DNA of 64,000 nucleotides from Litomosoides sigmodontis (GCA_963070105.1 OY718808.1:1621738-1685737); one strand, 5' to 3'. Shown: positions 1 through 10,941, counted from the first letter of the stretch. Program-made: numbers and translations. The notes: a model not told the origin generated them from the sequence alone.

Positions 1-446
1 GGAAATATATATTTAGAGAAACAGAATACAGTATGATGCAATACAGTGAAGTACCGTATGACGGCAGCAGGGTACGGCACAGTACAGCACACCGTCTCTT
101 CCTCCTCCTCTCCTCTACACTCTCACAAACAATTTCCATTCATCCATCCCTCTTGGCAAATGTTCAAAACGTGAAATTTAAATGTATTTTGTTGATGAAA
201 AATGATTGGACTGATTTGGGTAACGAATGAACTATAAATGTTCAGTTTGTCCTCTCTGTCGAATTATTTCATACCGTTTTTGCACTCTTTAAATAATGCT
301 CTTTTTTTTTAAATAAACTTTTTAATGAAAATTTTATTTCTAATTTTATTTCTTTTCAAAGCTATAATTTAGAATTGTTAATAGTTTTTGCGAAAGAAGC
401 ATTTAAATCGTTTTATTATTAATTCATATTCCTTTCGCCCTATTAG

Positions 447-509
447 CTATCAGTCGAAAAGCAAAGGGTGTAACTGCTCAACGTGAAATTACGAAAAGTT
501 ATAAATTTA
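447..509 (+). other. weak candidate exon
   Basis: A pyrimidine-rich stretch ending in CCCTATTAG gives a good acceptor at 446. The third frame after it is open for 25 codons and reads ISRKAKGVTAQREITKSYKF at its start, a mixed composition unlike the Phe-rich chance frames nearby. Possible donors are GTGAAA at 483 and GTATGC at 510, neither strong. No family recognised; chance is a serious alternative. Confidence 0.12.
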
Positions 510-770
510 GTATGCATATAGTTGCGTGATTTTAACTGTTCTCAAAGCTACTTGTAGTTGGAGTAAAGGACAAAGGTTAATTTGATTAAATTTCTCCCAT
601 TTAGTAGGAACGAAGATTGGACTTTTTTTTTCCCTAAAAAAAGGTTATATGTACAGATAGTTAGCGTCACATCTAAAGGTTCAGTAAATTTCGAATGCTT
701 TTAACATTTTAGTTATAACTAAAATTACATCTAAAATATAAATATTGGTTATTTAGGAGTTTATTTTACG

Positions 771-793
771 GGCTACAGCAGCTTACTGTAGCC
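771..793. other. 8-bp perfect stem-loop
   Basis: GGCTACAG (771-778) and CTGTAGCC (786-793) are exact reverse complements around a 7-base loop, followed by an A-run. The G+C-rich stem stands out in this AT-rich stretch. No function is implied; it resembles neither a tRNA arm nor a known element. Confidence 0.5.
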
Positions 794-1082
794 AAAAAAG
801 GGCAGAAAAAACAATATTGCTTTAAAATTTAAATCAATACAACTAAGTATTAAATTATTCTTACGCTTTAATTCATTTCTACCAATAATTTATGTTTTCT
901 TAAGCATAAAATCATTTTTTTTTCTCTTAAAATTGTCAAACACTTTGCAACATTCAATACGATGAATGACCAAAATATTCTCTCGTCCAAAAATTAAATG
1001 AGAAATACTTTAGCATTTCCAAATTTTTCATTTTTAATTTTTGATTAGATGAAAAAGTAACGTGGAATGAGCAAGAGGAAAG

Positions 1083-1083
<1 letters not shown>

Positions 1084-1130
<47 letters not shown>
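1084..1130. repeat. (CA)n microsatellite
   Basis: Uninterrupted CA dinucleotides, about 23 copies. It is followed by a CATTACAG acceptor-like word at about 1136-1143, which is probably fortuitous. Confidence 0.97.
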
Positions 1131-1132
<2 letters not shown>

Positions 1133-1139
1133 ATTTCAT

Positions 1140-1980
1140 TACAGCTCTCACAAATTTCATTCATTTAATAAATTGTGTTAGAAATCTTAATTCACACTGT
1201 AAAATTAACATTTTTTTCATAATATAAATGTGAATCAACATAATATAAAATCATAGTATAAATTTTGAATCGAACTGTCACCAAACACTACCGATCAGTG
1301 CTATCATATCTTTCTTTCCTATCGTTGTGAATTACAACGATTATGTTAAACGATGATCTTCCTTTTTTTTTTCGTTTAGCAATTAGCCGATCGAATTTTC
1401 TTTTTGAAAATTACTTTAGAAATTTTTGTTATTTCATTCAAATGATTTTGTAATATGAGAAATTGATATTTAACAAAAAAACAAAACGAACAAAAACCAT
1501 TCCATTGAGTTATTTAGCTATGTTAGCTAAATGTTGCTGCTCATTTTAACGAGAGATATTTGCTTTATTTCGCTTTTGAAAACTAAAAAAAATTTTTTAT
1601 TTAATTCAAAAGTATTGTTATAAATGGTGTTACTTTACTGCAAAGAGTTTATTTTTGTTGAGAAGTGGTGGACGGTTGAGGAGAATTTTAGCTTTAATTA
1701 AGCATTTTCCAACGATTATTTTACTTTCAACAGTTAAGTTCCATTCCTCTCATAACTTGTTACAGTGAGTTAGTTGCATGTCAATTGGGAGGGCGAACGA
1801 TCACTTCTTTAAAATGAAAACTGTTAGCTTCATCATTTACATGTATTTGAAATTGGTTCGATTAAATTAGCTCGATGAATTTACCTCAATTAGAAAGAAA
1901 TAAAATTAATTTTAGGAAAAATCACTCATTTCAAATTTTCATTGTTTGATTGGTCTTCTTTTTTTTTTGGCTTTTGCTTG
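1140..1980. other. AT-rich non-coding background
   Basis: No open frame above chance, no repeat array, and many T- and A-runs. Nothing else seen. Confidence 0.6.
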
Positions 1981-1986
1981 TTATAG

Positions 1987-2040
1987 GTGAATAATCAAGG
2001 ATATCACACCTGTCATCAACAGCGGCTGATCGATGTTATT
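1987..2040 (+). other. candidate internal exon, 54 nt
   Basis: The segment follows a strong acceptor (T-run, then GCTTTTGCTTGTTATAG ending at 1986) and ends before GTAAAG at 2041, a moderate donor. Only one frame is open: VNNQGYHTCHQQRLIDVI, exactly 18 codons. G+C is visibly above the flanks. The other two frames stop within six bases. No domain recognised. A chance combination in T-rich DNA is possible. Confidence 0.22.
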
Positions 2041-2381
2041 GTAAAGTGTTGATAAGTTAGCATCGAGAAGCCAGATTGAATTAATTTCTACTGCACTGTA
2101 TAGCTTACCATATTATGCCACTCGTTAACAGTTGAAATGCCTTTGAATAATTTTGAAAATTTGTTAAATAATTAGAAAATTCAGACAATGAAAATTTCGA
2201 AATTTTCTAATAAAGCACTTTTACTTTCAACAAAACATTTTCCATTTCATTTTTATTTGTCTAAACAGGCTAAATAAATGACAGAAAAAAGGGAAAGGAA
2301 AAAATTCAAAACGATGATGAAATGGTTTTGTAATATTAACGAGAAAATTTGAAATATCAGTAAATGACAGTTTCTTCATTG

Positions 2382-2415
2382 CTCTCTCTCTCTCTCGCTC
2401 CCTCTCTGTCCCTCT
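2382..2415. repeat. imperfect (CT)n tract
   Basis: CTCTCTCT interrupted by CGCTCC and GTCC. One of the many CT/GA tracts scattered through the window. Confidence 0.9.
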
Positions 2416-2940
2416 CTTTCTTTGTCACGCTCTCGCTCTTGTATTTTGAATTTAATTGGCACGAATTTGAGCTATTCTATTAGAAATTCTCTTACAAACT
2501 TCATCCGAAAAAAAAAATGATTTTTGGTGTTAATTAGCGATAACAGCCAATATAAAACATTTTCACAATGACTTCTTCGGTTTCGTTTTTGTTTTCTTTT
2601 AAAGCATTCGATGCTAATATTTTGTTTTTGAAACTAACTTAATTTCATTTAATTCAATTCTCATTTAATTCAATTCCTATCATCTCATTTCTCTAAGTTT
2701 AGTACCAATTTCATTCCTTTTTAACGCAGTTCACTTCCAGCTTAGCTCAATTACATTCAATTCCTCCTCTCATCTCTCACTCCTCTAACTTCAGTGTAAT
2801 TCAATTGGAATTCATTTCAATTCCATTCCTCCACCATCATCATTTCAATCATTCTAATCAAAAAAAACCGAAAAAAATATATATATATAACTCTTTTGCT
2901 ACATTTAATTTTTTTTCGCATTCAATATCATTCACACCTA
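2416..2940. other. AT-rich background with ATTCAATT words
   Basis: 2640-2830 repeats short words such as TTCATTTAATTCAATTC and CTCATCTC imperfectly, a decayed low-complexity stretch. Two open frames that begin inside it (2805 and 2896, +) owe their length to the CT tract that follows and are not genes. Confidence 0.55.
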
Positions 2941-2945
2941 CCTTT

Positions 2946-2990
2946 TCTCTCTCTCTCCCTCTCCCTCTCTCTCTCTCTCTATCTCTATCT
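2946..2990. repeat. imperfect (CT)n microsatellite
   Basis: CT repeats with CCCT interruptions. They create Leu/Ser/Tyr-repeat frames on the plus strand that should not be read as protein. Confidence 0.93.
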
Positions 2991-3616
2991 CCTCACTTTC
3001 TTCATTCCATCAACTTTTTTGCTCCTTGTCCTTGTACACCATTGCACCGAAAAAAAACCCCCCGAAAGAAAGGAGGAAAATATAATGGAAGATGGATAGA
3101 AAATACAATTATTGAAAAAGTTCTGATCCATCCATTCATTAGTGATTCGATTCGATTTGATCCGATCGGTGTAAAATGCATACAATTTCTTTGTTAGTTT
3201 TTTTTTTCATTCAATAAATGCGAAAATATTTGGTTGTTTTTTTTTCGTTTTATTTTAGCTTTAGCTTTAGCAGAAAACAAAGTGCTTCCACTCTTTCACA
3301 ATCTCATATTTCCCTTCAAAATAATTTTTTCATAGATTTATTTTTTTTCTTTTAGTTACTTATTTATTTATTCATTTTTTTTTGTTTGAAATGAATTAGA
3401 GAGTGTGAAATTTTGAACAAAATAGAATGTTACTCACTTATTGTTGATTGCAGCATTCAAAGCGTGTTAATTTTGGAATAATAATTAAATATTCAAATAC
3501 TAATGTAGTGGAATTGATTTAAACATATGGTGGGAAAAAAATGATTATTGAGAATTAAGATATGATGCTACCACACTTGCATTATTCAGAAACAGCATGA
3601 TGATTGCTCTTTTTTT

Positions 3617-3652
3617 TCTCTCTCTCTCTCCCCCTCTCTTTCTCCCTCCTTT
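3617..3652. repeat. (CT)n tract with C-runs
   Basis: CT repeats followed by CCCCTCTC and TTTCTCCCTCC. With the CCAG at about 3655 it mimics a splice acceptor, but the frames after it stop or become poly-Phe. Confidence 0.9.
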
Positions 3653-4810
3653 TCCAGAGGAAAGTATTTGTTTTTTTTTTGAGAATGGAATGAGGTTCAT
3701 TGAAATTTACATCAATATTAGTATAAGGATTGGTTTAAATTTAAGAGATGATTTAAATTTTTGAAAACAATGATGAAATCATTTTTAAAACTTTCAGAAA
3801 GTGACTTATCATGGCTTATCATTTCTGCCATTGTCATGTTCATCACACTTAGCTCATATTTCAATGTTTTACTTGATGGATGAAAAACTAAATTGAATTT
3901 GAAATGTTTTTTGCATTGTTGAAATCAAATTATAGTGTGCGAAGGAAATACGGTCAGCTCAAAATTGCTACTGTAATTAGGAGATTTTGTTAAGAGAACA
4001 TTCGTTTTTCTTCTTTGTTTAAATTTACCTTTTTTACTGAAGTTTATCTTTTTTTCTTTCTCTCTCTCCTTCCCTCTGTCTATCTCTCTTTGTCTTTTTT
4101 ACGATAAAAAGTTTCCCTCGATTTTTGAGAATATTTTAAATAACATAGAATCGTTTGAAATTACTTTGGCTTAGGAAAAATTCATCGAAAATAATAGCTA
4201 ACACAATCTGAATAATAATTTTACAAATTAATTTCCAATTAAATCTTTTGGATCATTGCTTTTTTTTTACAACTCTCAATTTCCATCAACATAAGTATTA
4301 ATTTGTAGAAAAACGAAAAAAAAATGGCATGAAAATCTTTCACAGCTAATATTACACTTTAGATAATTTACAATCTATTGGGAAGAGTAAACAATCAGTT
4401 CAAATTAACTAGTCTAATTTAGCATCAAATTTTTTTGACTAATTCAAATTAATTAGTCCAATTTTTTCTGCTAACACCAAAATTGTTATGCATTTTACAA
4501 GCTAATTCACATGAGTCTATCATGTGAAATCACTGTCTGTCCGTACAAACAGTCCATTACTTTTAGTTGTGAAAGGAAAATTTGAGAAAAAAAATTTGTT
4601 AAGTAAATTTTAGTTAAAAATTTCTAGCTTAGGAACTGTTAATTAATAATAGCGGGCGGTATCGTTTTGCGACGAATTTTTTTTTGTTTTTTTTTTGCGT
4701 CGTACGTCTCTCTGTTGGCAATTCGCATTGATTACCTGTTTGCTTACATTGTTGCCTTTATTTACCTTTACCTTCTTTTTCACCTTTCTTTATTTTGGTT
4801 TCTAATTGAC
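3653..4810. other. AT-rich non-coding background
   Basis: Includes a short CT tract at 4055-4095 and T-runs. Words of the type AATTAGTCTAATTTAGC recur around 4400-4470. No gene seen. Confidence 0.6.
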
Positions 4811-4818
4811 AAAAGCAG

Positions 4819-4897
4819 TTGACAATCATCATTGATGATATGATAATTAATGATATGATTAATCAAGTGCTCTGTAGCAATACGATTGATTGGTAAG
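4819..4897 (+). other. candidate internal exon with tandem donors
   Basis: Upstream lies a 45-base pyrimidine-rich stretch, a CTAAT branch-like word and AAAAGCAG, giving an acceptor at 4818. Downstream are two overlapping donors: GTAAGG at 4893 and a consensus AAG|GTAAGT at 4898. Frame 1 is open from the acceptor to the first donor (24 codons, starting LTIIIDDMIINDMINQVLCS) and meets TAA only across the donor, which would be removed by splicing at 4892. No family recognised. Tandem donors five bases apart would shift the frame. Confidence 0.25.
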
Positions 4898-5232
4898 GTA
4901 AGTGAGAAGAATTATTTAATTTAAAAATTTATTGTATTACAATAATTTATATGAAAAAAAAAATCAATGAGTATTATTTCTCTTATTGTTAATGTTATAA
5001 TTCACATTTTCTTCTATGATCAAAGAATTGTTTTAGAATTTATTCAAAAATTTAATTAATTTACATTTTTTCGCTATTTCATTTCATGAAACTAATCTAA
5101 TAAGCTTTCCATTACTGTATTTTCGCTTTCTACTTTTTAGCAGTCATTAAATAGATTTGGCGAAATGCATTCAGTGGATTATTTTTGAAGTTAAAAAAAA
5201 AGCATGACTGAAGTAGATTTGGAAAATTGGAG

Positions 5233-5259
5233 AAATATCCATCCCCCTGATGGATATTT
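5233..5259. other. 11-bp perfect stem-loop
   Basis: AAATATCCATC (5233-5243) and GATGGATATTT (5249-5259) pair perfectly around a 5-base loop. Much better than the diffuse AT pairing elsewhere. Unknown role; too short a stem for a microRNA precursor by itself. Confidence 0.5.
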
Positions 5260-5549
5260 AGAGAATAAAACGATTTAAAATCACTCTATATGAAATCAAA
5301 AAGAGAAAAGGAAAGCGATTCAAATCCATTCAAGCAGGCCAGTGTTTTGCCAGATAGCGTAAAATTTAAAATTTGAAATGTAGGGTACAGTTAATAGCAA
5401 ATAGGTAAAAGGCGAAGTTGAAATTTAATTCGTTATGGGTATAATATGCATGAAATGAAATAGATGGTATTTGCTGGATAAAAAGCAATTAATTAATTTT
5501 AATTCACCACAAATAAATAGAAAGAGTACTAAGAGAAAGGTAGAAGTGA

Positions 5550-5571
5550 GGGGGAGAGAGAGAGAGAGAGG
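5550..5571. repeat. (GA)n microsatellite
   Basis: GGGGGAGAGAG type tract. It underlies a Ser/Leu-rich minus-strand frame at 5504-5695 that is not a gene. Confidence 0.93.
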
Positions 5572-5912
5572 AAGAGAATGTAAAAAGATGAAAAATTAAG
5601 CGAACTTTTTTGTTGCAAGAAAAGAAATGAGCAAAAATATTTGATAGGAAGCAATCGAGAATGCCAGCTTCTCTTCCTTTTTTTTCCCATCGCATTCATA
5701 AAAGTTTAAAAATAAAAATAATGAAAATTTTTTCCCTTTTGGATTAAAGCGAGAAAAAAAGAAAGGGAAAACAAAAAACTATTTGGTCTTATTTCACAAT
5801 TTCTATTTGTGATACATATTGTATTAGTTTACAATACTATTTTATAAAAAGGCTACACGTTTTTTTTTTGTTTTACTGCAATTCAATTGAATCATCACAT
5901 TCAGAAGAGGGA

Positions 5913-5913
<1 letters not shown>

Positions 5914-5945
<32 letters not shown>
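5914..5945. repeat. (GA)n microsatellite
   Basis: Pure GA for about 32 bases inside a longer purine stretch (5905-6000) that gives an Arg/Glu/Lys-rich frame on the plus strand (5887-6237). Composition alone explains that frame. Confidence 0.95.
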
Positions 5946-5947
<2 letters not shown>

Positions 5948-6126
5948 GAAGGGAAAGGAACAGAAATGGAAGTTTAAAAGATAAAAAAAGAAAGGATAGA
6001 GGATTCAAAACACACATAGAGACAGCGAGATCATTTCTATTTTCGCGTATAAAATTATCAAGTAAAATTTTCTCCTCTCATCAATTTTTCGTACAATTTT
6101 TTTTTCATCAACAAAAACTCTTTCAG

Positions 6127-6171
6127 CACTCACTCACTCACTCTCTCTCCCTCTCTCTCTCTCTGTCCTCT
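6127..6171. repeat. compound (CACT)n-(CT)n repeat
   Basis: Four CACT tetranucleotides pass directly into CT dinucleotides with CCCT and GTCC interruptions. Confidence 0.92.
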
Positions 6172-6269
6172 CAATGTGCTAAAAATAATGACAGTTTTTG
6201 TTTTTTTGTGACATTGTACTTGAATAATATTATCTAAAAGTAATTTTATGCATCCATTGCTTTTTGTTA

Positions 6270-6310
6270 CTCTCTCTCGCTCTCTCTCTGTCCCCTTCTC
6301 CCTCTATCTG
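6270..6310. repeat. imperfect (CT)n tract
   Basis: CTCTCTCTCGCTCTCTCT type sequence, same family as its neighbours. Confidence 0.88.
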
Positions 6311-6670
6311 TCAATTTACCTCTCTTTGTAATGAAATGATACTTCTTGAGTATCAAAATTTATGATAAAATTACAAAAGTAAATTATGATTATTTGTCAA
6401 CGAACTGATACTCAGATTTCGTTCTTCAATTTATTTGCTTGATGGAGGAAAAGAAAGAGAAACAGGGAGAGAGAGAGAGAGTGTTGTATTGGTGATATTT
6501 TCAGTTAAATATGTTTTAAATTTGTTCTTCTTGTCATTCTACAATTAGAAATTATCATTTTTGATTTGCAAAGTTCATAGGCTAATCTTAGTGCTTGTAA
6601 TCCTCCTTACTTCATCCCTTGCTACCGATTTACTGAGAAAATGAAACTGATGGTTTTTGAAACGATGCCA

Positions 6671-6718
6671 GGGAGAGAGCAAGAGAGAGAGAGAGAGAGA
6701 GAGAAAGAAAGAAAGAGT
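6671..6718. repeat. (GA)n-(GAAA)n tract
   Basis: GA dinucleotides passing into GAAA units. Source of a Leu/Ser-repeat frame on the minus strand (6575-6784), which is not a gene. Confidence 0.93.
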
Positions 6719-6847
6719 ACCTGCGCATAAATAATTGATGCAATTTAAAAATGCAAACTTTTTGATCCTACGAATTACTGACAATGTATGTGAGAGCGAA
6801 ACCCAATTGTCATGATATACCTATCAGTCAGTTAGCATCAATACTGA

Positions 6848-7065
6848 CCAGTTGTGAAATGACCCGTTGTGCTCATCTTATCTGATCTATCATATCCATT
6901 CGACAAAGTTCCGCTCCAGGCTTATTGCATTATGAATTTTGATTTTGAGTGCAATCGAAGAAGATACATCTTCTTGACCATCAATCGACTTGAACGCACA
7001 ACTGCAGCTGTTTGTGGGCGAACGTCCGTCCATTCTTAAGATCGATCTCTTAATTAGAGGGCAGT
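6848..7065. other. high-complexity, higher-G+C island
   Basis: About 220 bases without homopolymers, near 45% G+C by eye, between AT-rich DNA and a CT tract. It is open in several frames: plus 6863-7036 gives 57 codons, including the run KVPLQAYCIMNFDFEC; minus 7033-6890 starts with ATG and gives 47 codons beginning MDGRSPTNSCSCAFKSIDGQ. A consensus-like donor GTAAGA lies at 7063 but is not in the best frame. It contains CAGCTG and a GAAGATACATCTTC palindrome. It may be an exon remnant, a conserved non-coding element or an enhancer; orientation cannot be decided. Confidence 0.35.
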
Positions 7066-7099
7066 AAGAAACACCTACTACCTTCCTGTTTTACATGCA

Positions 7100-7130
7100 A
7101 CTCTCTCTCTCTCCCTCTCTCTCTCTCTCT
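7100..7130. repeat. (CT)n microsatellite
   Basis: CT dinucleotides with one CCCT interruption, immediately after the high-complexity island. Confidence 0.94.
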
Positions 7131-8520
7131 GGATATTTCTGTCGGAGAAATAATGGTTTTGCAACAAATGCAATGTCGAAAATCGTATCAGATAGAAGAG
7201 GTTAGCAGATATATGAACAACGGAAAGCAAAACAGCGGCTTGAACAAAGGAAGAAATAATTGTGTGTGTGTCTGTGCAAGAGAAAAAGTTTATAAAATTA
7301 CCTTTCGAACAAAGATATTTTGCTTGTTAATTGGTATACTGTAATTTAATTGAACCACTAAAATTAACGATAGTAGTAGCGGTAGTAATAGCAGTGCCAG
7401 TAGAAAAGAATGAACTAAAATTCACTTTGATTCCAAATTATTTCAAGTTTCCAATATTGGTAATTGTCAAAGAAAGAAGAAAAAAAAAGGGATTGATCGT
7501 AGTACGTTGATATGTGTGCGATGAGATACGATAATTGTTTCATCATTTGTCAACTGAATTAGTGGACCGATGCTATTATGGTTAATTAGCAATTAAAATG
7601 CATCAATGATTTTTTCCATCAGATAGCATTGAAAATAGAAATGACATAAATTGCTGCTATATTCAAAGGAAATTTAATCAATAGTGGTGGAAATTCAAAT
7701 GGTAACTGTTAGCTGATATTAGGAAGTAGTTATGATTACGGTCATATTGAAATGAATTAGCTTTCATGTAATGTAAAACTATTTGAGGCTAATTTCAATC
7801 GAAACTTTCATTTTTTATTTGATGTGCTTCAAATAACCGCGATGAGAAATTAGAAAGTGAAATTTAATTTTAACCAAATAAAAAACAGGAATGACATGAA
7901 TAGCATTTTGACCTGTCATCATCATCATTCACTTTTTGAAAGCCTTCAGATGAGGCTTCATCACCATCATCATCATCTAACGATTGGAACTATTGTGGGA
8001 CATTTTACGCCAAAAGGGCGAAAATTGAAAACATTCAAATCTCTTTAAACAATCCGCTCCATAGCATCCTCTAGCTTCGCACGATAATTACAATTTTAGT
8101 AAAATTACTTACCACAAAGTTTGTTCACAACTAATTGTATTTAAGTTTCATTTTTTTTTAAATGAATGCAATGAGATCGGGTTGAAAATTTGCGATAAAT
8201 CATTCAATGAGTAATATAGCGGCTACATGTGAGCATTCAATTACATTTAGTATTACATTACATGAATTTCTTCCAACTTATTTATTCTAATTTCTCTCTT
8301 ACTCTCTCCCTCTCTCGCATGTAAAATCTGATTAAAATTATATTTTAATTGAAATTTCATTCAAATTCATGTCTCTTTCTTTCTTGCTTCATTCTTATCT
8401 TGCAAACTTTCTTGTGTGACATCACTGTAATGATCATTATCAGTGCGAAATGATATACACTGAACTGATAATTCTGTAATTTCCTCTTTTTTTTCCCTTT
8501 CATTTCATTTCTCTCTCTTT
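7131..8520. other. AT-rich non-coding background
   Basis: Contains a short GT run (7260-7272), degenerate ATC words (7916-7980) that make a His-rich frame, and ordinary AT-rich DNA. No gene supported. Confidence 0.6.
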
Positions 8521-8530
8521 TTTTGTCTCC

Positions 8531-8564
8531 TTTCTTTCTCTCTCTCTCTCACACACACGCACCC
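8531..8564. repeat. compound (TC)n-(AC)n repeat
   Basis: TC dinucleotides switch to ACACACACGCAC with no spacer. Confidence 0.92.
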
Positions 8565-8756
8565 TCTATTCCTATCATTGCATTAGCTAATACGATGATA
8601 ACAACGTTCTCCTCTTTTTCTTCCACTTCTCCTCATACGTACTTTACAATTTTTTATACTTTTAAACTTAACAAACGCATACGTGTATGTATACGTGTAC
8701 GTGCGTATGATATGATAACGTTAATATAAGTAACAATGCACGACTTATAAATTAAC

Positions 8757-8924
8757 ATGATAGTTTTGATATTAAGGAAAAAAATAATTAAATATCCTAA
8801 ATTAACCACCACACACTTCGGTTCAGATGTAACGCATCATCGGACGTTTATTTTTTTAATGGACCGCCCACATCTTTCTTCAACTTACAATTGCACGTAT
8901 GCACGCAATTCGGGAAGAGATTAA
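8757..8924 (+). CDS. possible small ORF, 55 codons, unknown
   Basis: ATG at 8757 to TAA at 8922-8924. The first third is Ile/Lys-rich; the rest is mixed (TTTHFGSDVTHHRTFIF, then MDRPHLSSTYNCTYARNSG) with one Asn-Cys-Thr sequon. No signal peptide or domain recognised, and no promoter or polyadenylation context stands out. The 3' half overlaps two hairpins (8889-8910 and 8913-8947), so the G+C rise may reflect an RNA or regulatory element instead of protein. Confidence 0.13.
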   Translation: MIVLILRKKIIKYPKLTTTHFGSDVTHHRTFIFLMDRPHLSSTYNCTYARNSGRD

Positions 8925-8947
8925 GTGTTGCAGATAAAGTCTCTTCC
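8889..8947. other. two adjacent stem-loops
   Basis: AATTGC/GCAATT (8889-8894 with 8905-8910, 10-base loop) is followed two bases later by GGAAGAGA/TCTCTTCC (8913-8920 with 8940-8947, 19-base loop). Two perfect stems in 59 bases is notable but unassigned. Confidence 0.4.
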
Positions 8948-9679
8948 AGTATTTAAGTGCTAAATTAGATTTATTGTAAAAAATTCTGCCACTTTTATCA
9001 ATACCATTTTCATTACAGTAACACTGTTTCTAAGCATTAACATCAACACAGGAAATCCTTGAAATTATGAAGCGTTGAGAGATTGCAGCAATTTTAAATG
9101 AACAAAAAGTGATATTTACGTTGAAATTTTTACTTGTTTACCAGATAAGGTTGAAATTATTAATTAATGAATAATTGTCTATAGTCTAGCAATGTTAAGC
9201 CTCTTCCATTAGTCGATATTGTAAATAATTTAGTTTTAAAGTAAATTTATTTCGAAATTCATAGCTTAATTTTGCTTACTTCCTGGATTACTCTATTTTG
9301 CAACAGATTGATTGTGAAAGAAATTAATGATATTCAAATGAATTTTCCACTGAATGAGTTAGCTGAGAGAGCAAGCGATCATCAGTTGGATTCATCTAAT
9401 GCAGCAATATTTATATAGTTAACGAAATACTAGAATTAGGAAATAGAGGTGCTAATTTGCTGGTTTAATTTGTAATTTGCATATTAGCTTTCTGCGGTAA
9501 TATGAAGCATATTAACCTTGTCTTCTCCGATAATAATTTCATTTCTTCGCATAGCAATAGTGAATATTTTCTGCTAAATAATTTCTATCTTTTCAAACTT
9601 TTTTTTGCTTGAAATTTGTTTGACTTTCGTCTTTTACTGCCATTTCTACTGTACGGTATTTTGGTAGGGAAAATTGGAT

Positions 9680-9745
9680 GGTGGAGGAGGAGGAGGAGGA
9701 GAAGAAAAGAATGAGGGAGAGAGGAAGAGGGAGAGGGGATGGAAA
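9680..9745. repeat. (GGA)n and purine tract
   Basis: Six or so GGA units pass into GAAGAAAAGAATGAGGGAGAGAGG. On the minus strand it reads as a Leu/Ser frame (9585-9815), rejected as coding. Confidence 0.88.
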
Positions 9746-9910
9746 AAGGCCAATCGGATAAGGTTCGTACTAGATGCACGGCAGTATTCCTGGTTATTAA
9801 AGCGCAGGTGAACAAGCATCACTCTCCCAATTTGTTTAAGGCATGCTTAAACACTGAATAGGGAAACTTTTCTATCTCCACTTTTTTTCTTCTCTTTTTT
9901 TTGATCTTTC

Positions 9911-9946
9911 CCCCTCTCTCTCTCCCTCCCTCTCTCTCTCTCTCCT
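9911..9946. repeat. (CT)n tract forming a pyrimidine tract
   Basis: CT/CCCT repeat directly upstream of TTTACAG at 9952-9958, so it would act as the pyrimidine tract of that acceptor. Confidence 0.92.
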
Positions 9947-9958
9947 TTCTCTTTACAG

Positions 9959-10040
9959 AAAGCTGAGAGAAGAAAGGAAAAGGAGACAATTCGACGCCTT
10001 AGCAATAAAATTTCTCTCTTTTTTTTTTGGAATTATTGAA
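9959..10040 (+). other. candidate exon after strong acceptor
   Basis: A 45-base pyrimidine tract ending CTCTTTACAG gives one of the best acceptors in the window. Two frames are open. Frame 1 starts KAERRKEKETIRRLSNKIS and stops soon after; frame 2 starts KLREERKRRQFDALAIKF and stays open beyond GTAATT at 10041, a moderate donor. The charged, helix-prone start fits a coiled coil but also fits any GA-rich sequence. A T10 run inside the segment argues against coding. No match recognised. Confidence 0.2.
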
Positions 10041-10940
10041 GTAATTGCTGTCGAACAACTGAATCAACACACACTTTCTCTCATTTTTCTTTCCATTTTG
10101 TGAAATTTTAACGAAATTGAGAAATGTAAAAGTATTTGAGTTAGAATGGAATTTGGTATAATTGATTGCTTTGATAAGTTATACATTTATTGTTTGCTTT
10201 ACTGTGATATAATTCAGTGTGTTGGTCATGTCGTATGATATGAAATATTAATTCAAATTGCATTCATTTATCGTTTTTCAACTTGTTCAGTAAATACGAT
10301 TTATTTCTGAAGATAATTTAATTTAATTTCATGTTGATTAAATATGAAAATTACTGAACTATTTCATGAAAAATAATTTGGCAATTTTGCTCGCAATTTT
10401 AGACCGTTCATTTAGTAATTTTACTTTATCTGCAATATTGGTATACAGTTGGAATTAAATTTTTTTGAAATTAAAATTTTGTTTTACACTAAAGTCAATT
10501 CTTACCCGTTACCAAGTGCTCTCTTTTCATCTTCAACTTTACTCACTTAATCCTAATTTATATTTTAATAGATGGCAAATAAATTATAACTTTCCCACTT
10601 CCAACTATTTTTATTAATTTAACGAAATTAATTGCTAGTTGTTGGCAGACAGTTAGCGAGAGAAAGCGATGGAATGCAATTGGTGCTGATGAAAGGAAAG
10701 GGTTAGGAAGACAAAGAAAGGTTTTTTTTTCTGCAAAGTAATATTTCTAAATGAGTGCTTCCGGAGAAATGTGTGTGTTAAAAAGCAAAAAGAGTGGGGA
10801 AAGCATATGACACTGTAAATTTCCCATCTTTTTTTTTTTCCTTTATAAAGGTAAATTCAACTCCTTGAATGGCTCAAATTCGTTGAGCAAAATTTCCATC
10901 ACCAATAATTTAGCAAATCTTCTCATCCTAACTTTTCCAT
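10041..10940. other. AT-rich non-coding background
   Basis: No array and no convincing frame; ordinary AT-rich DNA. Confidence 0.6.
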
Positions 10941-10941
10941 C

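Larger units (their letters stand above)
1..1080. other. AT-rich non-coding background
   Basis: Low-complexity T/A-rich DNA with many T8-T9 runs. The first 110 bases are richer in G+C and carry imperfect ACAGTA/TACGGCA-like words. A 65-codon frame (33-230, +) starts there but turns into CT-rich sequence and has no recognisable domain, so I do not call it a gene. A weak exon-like segment at 447-509 and a hairpin at 771-793 are listed separately. Confidence 0.6.
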
